Part shown: piece after piece, positions 59,701-64,000 of the stretch | Numbering within the stretch: position 1 is the stretch's first letter | How the letters are laid out: every line of letters begins with the position of its first letter | NCBI GenBank assembly: GCA_000727475.1 | Contig: KL647294.1 | Coordinates: forward strand, 1-64,000 | DNA: 64,000 nt | Reading direction: 5' to 3' | From: Sarcocystis neurona | Taxonomy: Eukaryota; Apicomplexa; Conoidasida; Eucoccidiorida; Sarcocystidae | The notes under the pieces: model-generated | The model's input: the letters and a program-made list of their open reading frames with translations, nothing else | What the model was told of the DNA's origin: nothing | The model's database searches: none | Position numbers and translations under genes: made by a program

Positions 59701-62566
59701 GAGTTTCTGCAGAAGCTCTAAGAGATGCACGCCCTAGTGGAGACTCTTCCTGCGACCCTGGGACCAGGAAGACTTGCAGCAGCTTTGCGTGCAACGGGGC
59801 GTCAGGAGAGGTCCGTTGCTGCTGCGCGCTGTCCTTCCCTGGCTGCTTCAATAACGTGCGGCTGCCACTGGCTGCATGCAAGGCTCCGCTGCTTGTCGAC
59901 CGCTCTGCGGTCACGTGTTCCGCCACTTGTTCGCGGCTGCACGCAAATCTTCGAAAGCCGTCAAGCTGTTTCTCCTGTTCCTGCTCTTGCAATACACGCA
60001 GCTGCAGCAACTCACCGTCCTTACTTTTGTGCGGAGGCGGTGCAGTAGCACTGTTGGTGCTGCTGCTGGCTTGACTGGGACGCTGGAACTGCTTCCGTCT
60101 GCTGCTGCTGTGACTGCTGTCCTGCAGCGTGCCCTCCAGCGTGCCTGCTGCAGCGGTCTTTCTCTGCTGCTGCTGCGTCTGCCTTCCTGCCCCTCTCTGA
60201 CACTTCGCAGCTGCCGCAGCAGCACCCGTGCCTCGAGACTTCCTTTTCCCGCTGCTGCGCCGTCCTTCGCCCTCTTCTTTGTCGTCGTCGGTACTGCTGC
60301 TGTCTTCCTGCTGGTCGAAGTCTGAGGACCAGACAGCCTCGTCACTGCTGGCTTTCCTTCGGCGTGCTGTCCTACCTCTGCTGCTGCGTTTGCTCTTCCT
60401 GTCGTTGGAGTGTTTCCCTGGGGCACAAACACGCGCAGCTTCCCGCTTCTTTGCCCTGTGCTTCTCATCGACGGCGCTGGGAATGCCTGCCTTTCCACCT
60501 GTTCTTCTCTCTCTCAGTAGTAAATTTTCTGCTTCCTCGTCTTCCTCTTCGCTGCTGCTGCTGCTGCTAACCAGTGCTGCCTTTATGTACGAGGACAATC
60601 CTTGAGTGCAGCGTCGAGGCCGCCTGTCTTCCCGTCTCGCGTCCTGCTGTTGCATTTCTTTCTCCTCCCTCCGCTGCTGCTGCTCCAGTCCCTGCTCTTC
60701 CTCCGGTTTCCCATCCTCGTTCGCGTTCTCGCTTCCCCCCTCCTCTTGAAAACCTGGGTGCTGTTGCTGTGGCTGCTGCTGTTCCTGTGGCTGTCGCTGC
60801 TCCTGCTGCTTCCGAGTTTGCTTCTTCGCTCGCTGCTGCTGCTCGCGGCAGCTGGCGTCCCTAATGCTGCCGCCGCTGTGCTCCTCGACCGCTACGGGCT
60901 GCCTCCAGTTATAAAGGAAGAATAGAGAGACGTGAGCGCTACTTGCAACGGCACAGAGACACCCCGACAACATTGTCACATGCACTCCACTTCCTGTCAT
61001 TGCGGGCATACTTCCTTCTGATTGTTGCTCACGTCCTGGGGGCAGCAGTGCATGGGACGAAGCGTCAAGGCGAGGAGCGACGCGACCAGTCGTAGCTGCA
61101 GTTGCTGCCCCTTGTTGCTTCCGCTGTACTCTGGTCACGTGCGCTGAACAAACGGAAGCAACGTCAAGCCGCATCTGCTGATGCTGCTGCTGCTGGTGCT
61201 CGTCCTCTCCCGTTTCCTGCTGCGTCGTCTTCTCCTTCTCCTCCTGCTGCATCTCCTGCCTTTCCTCCTGCTGCAGCTGCTGCCGCCTCTCCTTTGACTG
61301 ATGGTGGTTCTTCTCCTGCAGCTTCTGCTGCACACGTGTCTGCTGCTGCTGCCGCTGCTGTTGCACCTGCCGCCGGAGCCGCTCCTGCTGCGGCTTTCCT
61401 TCTCTCTCTTCTTCGAGGTCCACTGTTTCTTCGTCGTCCTCTGCTTCTACGCCAGTGTCGTTTTCCTGCTGGGGCGTCCCACGGGGTCGCCTGCCCCACT
61501 GCTGCTTCAGCGAATAGCCGACTGCTGCTGCGTGCACGAGCAGCGGGAGTGCTACAGCATTCGGTGAAAAGGCAAGGAGAGGATCACGCCAGCTGAGAAG
61601 GCCCCTTTCGCTCTGCAGCTGTGACAAAGGCATGCAGTTCCTACGCTGCCGCTGCTCCTGCCGTCTGCTGCGGGGACGGAAGCTGCTATTGTCCTTGACA
61701 TCGCTGCTCGTCTCGCCTGCGCTCCTGCTGGTGCTGCTGCTGCCTTCCTCGCCGGAAAGGCAAATCACTGGGCTGCTGCGGCTTCTTCTCTCCCTACTCC
61801 AGCATGTGGTGTTCTCCCTTGTTCTCCATCTGGGCACACTGCTTCTACCGCTGTCCCTCTCCCCACACGCATCGGTGTCTCTTTCACATGAACAGCTGCG
61901 CAAACGGTCGCTGCGGTTGCTTCCGCTGCTGTTGCTTTCGCTACTAGTATGGCTGTCGTACGTGCTGCTGCTGATGCAATTGCTGGCGCCCACCAGACAG
62001 CCTTGCTGAGTTTTGCTGCTTCGGCTGCCGCTGCGTCCTTGGTGCTGCTTCTGCCGGTGTTGCTTCTGCCGTTCTGTAGAGGGCACGAGCAGATCCCGCG
62101 CGTACCACCACTGGCACAAAGGTGTGCTGCCGTAAAAGCTGCCTCCCCTTTTGCTTTTGCTGCTTCTGCTGCTGTTACTTCCTGCCACCGTGCTGCTGTC
62201 GGCGCTGTCGCTGCTGCTTTGCATCTCGCACGTGCTGCTTCCCCCGGTGCTACAGCCGCTCCACCTGCTGCCGTTGCTGTCGGTGCTGCTCCTGCTTCTA
62301 CTCTGGCCGCCAGTGCCTCTGCCCGACCGGCAGGCGTGTCGCCGCTGCTCCTGTTGCAGCAGCCGCTGCCGCCGCTGCTGTTGCTGCTGCAAGTATACGT
62401 CTGTGAGGTTGAGCAGCAGGCGAGGCGCTTGAGGCAGAGGAGCGCGTGCAGGGGGCGGCAGCCAGAGACAGACGCTGCCGTCGCGCGTCGCAGTCGCCAG
62501 AAGGCATGCTGCAGCAGCTTCTGTCGACTTGTCGCTGCTGTTGCTCCTGCTGCAACTCGCCGTCAT
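50519..62566 (-). CDS. Very large WD40-like protein with CxxC zinc-binding C-terminus, at least four exons
   Basis: Four minus-strand exons probably form one gene: 62,566-58,394, 56,836 to about 56,041, 54,728-51,015 and 50,734-50,519, together about 2,965 residues. Short beta-propeller-like strands (LLATATRDGSVCLW, HQSAVYSVGF, FLFMLTREGHLFL) are separated by vast Gln-, Ser-, Arg- and Ala-rich insertions. A helical Leu-rich middle follows, then a CxxC pair and a split CxxC-x21-CxxC. Propeller, helical solenoid and zinc-binding end is a layout seen in membrane-coat/tethering, SEA/GATOR, IFT and TFIIIC subunits. I cannot choose among them. Splice phases fit at both A-B and C-D (phase 0). The B-C link is unresolved: either another exon lies at 54.8-56.0 kb or a different donor is used. 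It could also be two adjacent genes. Confidence 0.6.
51015..54728 (-). CDS. WD40-like gene, exon C (1,238 codons)
   Basis: It follows the acceptor TTACGTCCCGCAG and begins REDLLLLRLYTC, phase 0. A WD-like strand FLFMLTREGHLFLDVG is at exon residues 22-38. There follow helix-forming Leu/Ala stretches, long Gln/Ala/Ser/Thr insertions, and a Leu-rich helical segment near 733-780 (LLLMLLFLDEATEDCFTLQRL begins it). Towards the end come YVCLLCGQHL and, at the very end, NVCCPLCKGDTRQ. The donor is ACAG|GTATTT at 51,014, phase 0. Past the donor the frame stops after ten codons. Without splicing the second half of the zinc site would be missing. Confidence 0.7.
54729..56040 (-). other. Region between exons B and C, unresolved
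   Basis: Minus-strand frames at 55,100-55,333, 55,269-55,604 and 55,585-56,097 overlap and none has a clear domain. If exon B ends in phase 1, a small exon of length 3n+2 must lie here. Near 55,720-55,755 the string CGTCCCCCACTTCG occurs twice 25 bp apart. 54,780-55,090 is TA/CA/TG-rich spacer. Confidence 0.4.
56041..56836 (-). CDS. WD40-like gene, exon B
   Basis: It starts after the acceptor TTCTCCGCAG with SAHPHGG, phase 0, matching the end of exon A. It contains VLWETVGCLLVCGAAG and TAYVLEGMQPVFSPG (strand-like, near exon residues 77-110), an Ala/Gln-rich stretch, and RTLHQSAVYSVGF near 235, which resembles the WD40 strand pattern H-x-x-V-x-x-V-x-F. The end is uncertain. GTAGGC at 56,040 would end it in phase 1, and GTGGGC within VYSVGF would end it in phase 0. 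Confidence 0.5.
56837..58393 (-). other. Putative intron A-B of the WD40-like gene (1,557 nt)
   Basis: It is bounded on the minus strand by GTAAGT (58,393) and TTCTCCGCAG (56,837). On the plus strand it is full of CAG/GCA triplets (56,990-57,560, 57,660-58,060), the opposite orientation to the flanking exons, where the minus strand carries CAG. A plus-strand frame at 56,964-57,404 is Gln/Arg-rich because of this and could be mistaken for a gene. Confidence 0.5.
58394..62566 (-). CDS. WD40-like gene, exon A (1,391 codons)
   Basis: The frame is open without interruption on the minus strand. I place the start at ATG 62,566 because codons further up read as a CTG-repeat leucine run with no ATG. 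WD-like strands lie at residues 21-35, about 535-555 (CAVASSAHVSLFFLYNW), about 1,035 (LVGLCTGALLAFP) and about 1,239 (LWCACTCGSMIRVLVF). Between them are poly-Gln, Ser-rich, and Arg/Lys/Glu-rich acidic-basic stretches (for example SSSSSSEEEDEEAE). The exon ends VPVNLRR at a consensus donor GG|GTAAGT (58,393), phase 0. Reading on gives only 19 unrelated codons to the stop at 58,334. Confidence 0.7.
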
Positions 62567-63287
62567 GGCCTCCTGCTGCAGCAACAATGCGGGACTCCAC
62601 GAGACACAGTGGAATCTGAGCAGGATACGCAAAAGCAGCAGCAGCAGCAACGCAGCAGAGCGAACAGATCATTTCTCTCTCTCTCTCCACAGATACACAC
62701 GTGTATACCTCAGCGCATATATATCTATATATTCTGACGTGTACACACATATACAACCATCCCTATGTGTATGTCCACATGTATACAGGTGCGTCGAATA
62801 CGAAAAAGACTCCCTGACACACACGGGCTCAGGTGGGGGAAGACGTCTATACTTTCCTGCTGCTGTATTGATGTGTGTAGAGCTCCGTAGATACGTCGGT
62901 AGGCGGGAACGTCTGCAAGCACACAAGTGCAGCAGTTTCTCTCCACACAACTAGACCTACCCATACGCACACATATACATCCATATGTGGACCCGCCCCA
63001 TACGAACGCAGTGAGAGGACAGCAAATACATATGGAAAATTCTGTGGGTAGTAAGCACATATGAAAATACATCTCCCTCTGTGTCTCTCTTCCTCTCTAT
63101 GTGGAAGTTACCCCGGCGTACAGGGACCGAAGTATGGACTCTCCCGTGGCTAGAAGTGCATCTGCATGCAGAAACCTAGAGGAAACGCATGGAGCAGCAA
63201 TACCGTCGCAATGATACATCTGCCTCTATCTCCCTGAGTATACACAGAAAGACAGACAGACAAAGTTAACGCATGAACGAGATTCGT
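62567..63287. other. Spacer upstream of the WD40-like gene
   Basis: It holds TA/TG/CA alternating sequence (62,690-62,790, 62,960-62,990), a TCTCTC tract at 62,671-62,688 and a second pyrimidine tract at about 63,067-63,100. It should contain the promoter of the minus-strand gene and possibly that of a plus-strand gene to the right. I see no clear start-site motif. Confidence 0.45.
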
Positions 63288-63384
63288 ACTTGAGGCGTTG
63301 CTGTTTTCTTCTCTGGCACTTGAGGCGCCGCTGGTCTCGTTTCCTGCTATATTTACTTGAGGCGTTGCTGTTTTCTTCTCTGGC
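63288..63384. repeat. 30-bp direct repeat, 67 bp apart
   Basis: A 30-bp sequence beginning ACTTGAGGCGTTGCTG and ending TTCTCTGGC occurs exactly twice, at 63,288-63,317 and 63,355-63,384. A partial third start (ACTTGAGGCGCCGCTG) sits between them at 63,318. Confidence 0.9.
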
Positions 63385-63423
63385 GCATTTGCTTGCTAAG
63401 TTGCCCTTTCTCTCTCCTTCTCA

Positions 63424-64000
63424 GAACAGCAGCAGCAGAGGCAGGGGCACACGGTGCGGTGAAGAACGGAACATGCGAGCGAGGAAGCGGAGTCGGCGCC
63501 ACCACACGTGGGGTGGAAGAACTGCTCTGCAACGTCGAGTGTAGGACCCGGTATTTCGCTGGGCAGCAGCAGTCAGCTGTGAGGGATACGTTCCGCAGCA
63601 GCCTGCGATGCGTCGACACTGCGGCAGCAAACATCTGCCGCAGCACCAGCAGCATGCAGCAGATACAGCAGCAGCAGCTGCGTCTGCAGCAGCAGCAAGA
63701 ACAGCCCGAGAAACCGCAGCTGGGGGTGGCACAACCGTCGCGCAGCGGGTGCGCGTCTGCGGGGAGTCAGTCACCAGCAGTCTTCACGAATGTGGAGCAG
63801 CAGCACCAGCAGCAGCAAAACAGGGGACGCACCAGCTGACGGTTGCACCTGGAGCAGCGGCGGCTCCCGTGCTGCAAACTCGATACCAGCAGCAGCAGCA
63901 GCAGCAAGAATCGACAGTCCGCTGGGTCAACGGCGGCGGCGGAAAGGCTGCAGCGAGGGGGGCGGCAGCAACAGCAGCAGCAGGAAGAAGACATTGCAGG
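63424..64000 (+). CDS. CAG-rich candidate exon running off the window (partial)
   Basis: After a pyrimidine tract and TTCTCAG (63,423), the plus strand is dense in CAG/GCA triplets. One frame (to 63,839) is Gln-rich (MQQIQQQQLRLQQQQ). Another stays open to the end of the window, is Ala-rich, then reads YQQQQQQQESTVRWVNGGGG. The minus strand is open in part as well. The strand and frame are therefore not settled, and no domain is recognised. A plus-strand gene starting near here and continuing to the right is the simplest reading. Confidence 0.3.

Noticed and set aside
61949..62737. Plus-strand 262-codon Ala/Leu-rich frame and similar plus-strand frames at 59,043-60,074
   Set aside because: They are complements of the CAG-rich minus-strand exon; their Leu, Ala and Cys runs follow from CTG/GCT/TGC reading and no domain is present.

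Overview
The window reads as nuclear DNA of a coccidian apicomplexan, most likely Eimeria or its close relative Cyclospora. The evidence is GT-AG spliced genes, exons full of CAG-type trinucleotide runs that read as poly-Gln, poly-Ala or poly-Ser, a protist-type phosphoribosyl pyrophosphate synthetase, and long TG/TA/CA tracts between and inside genes. Two runs of N (32872-33220 and 45353-45763) sit inside microsatellites, so this is assembled scaffold sequence. Species cannot be settled by eye.

Layout. (1) 1 to about 25,480 is almost free of simple repeats and has no gene I can support. Its longest open frames are no longer than chance allows. It ends in a diverged long repeat (copy A, about 21,900-24,620) and an inverted fragment of the same repeat (copy C, about 25,190-25,480). 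(2) About 25,490-33,600 mixes TA/CA microsatellites, a second full copy of the long repeat (copy B, about 27,060-29,720, same orientation, about 5.16 kb from copy A) and more gene-free DNA. (3) 33,600-36,876 becomes repeat-rich, with only weak coding candidates. (4) 36,877-43,763 (+) is a four-exon gene for ribose-phosphate pyrophosphokinase, with a roughly 400-residue low-complexity N-terminal extension. Its introns hold strictly alternating pyrimidine-purine DNA and diverged tandem repeats. (5) 43,764-50,518 has no supported gene but holds the second N gap and a 255-bp tandem duplication. (6) 62,566-50,519 (-) is a very large gene, at least four exons and close to 3,000 residues. It has scattered WD40-like strands, huge Gln/Ser/Arg/Ala insertions, an alpha-helical middle and C-terminal CxxC pairs. 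(7) 62,567-64,000 holds a microsatellite-rich spacer, a 67-bp-spaced direct repeat and the start of a CAG-rich region that runs off the window.

The two confident genes have no obvious shared pathway: PRPS makes PRPP for nucleotide synthesis and salvage, and the WD40-like protein is a predicted scaffold of unknown role. The clearest biology here is architectural: a sharp change between repeat-free, gene-free blocks and repeat-saturated gene blocks, and a non-random Z-DNA-prone composition in introns and spacers but not in core exons. I found no convincing undescribed enzyme system, CRISPR array, rRNA or tRNA.
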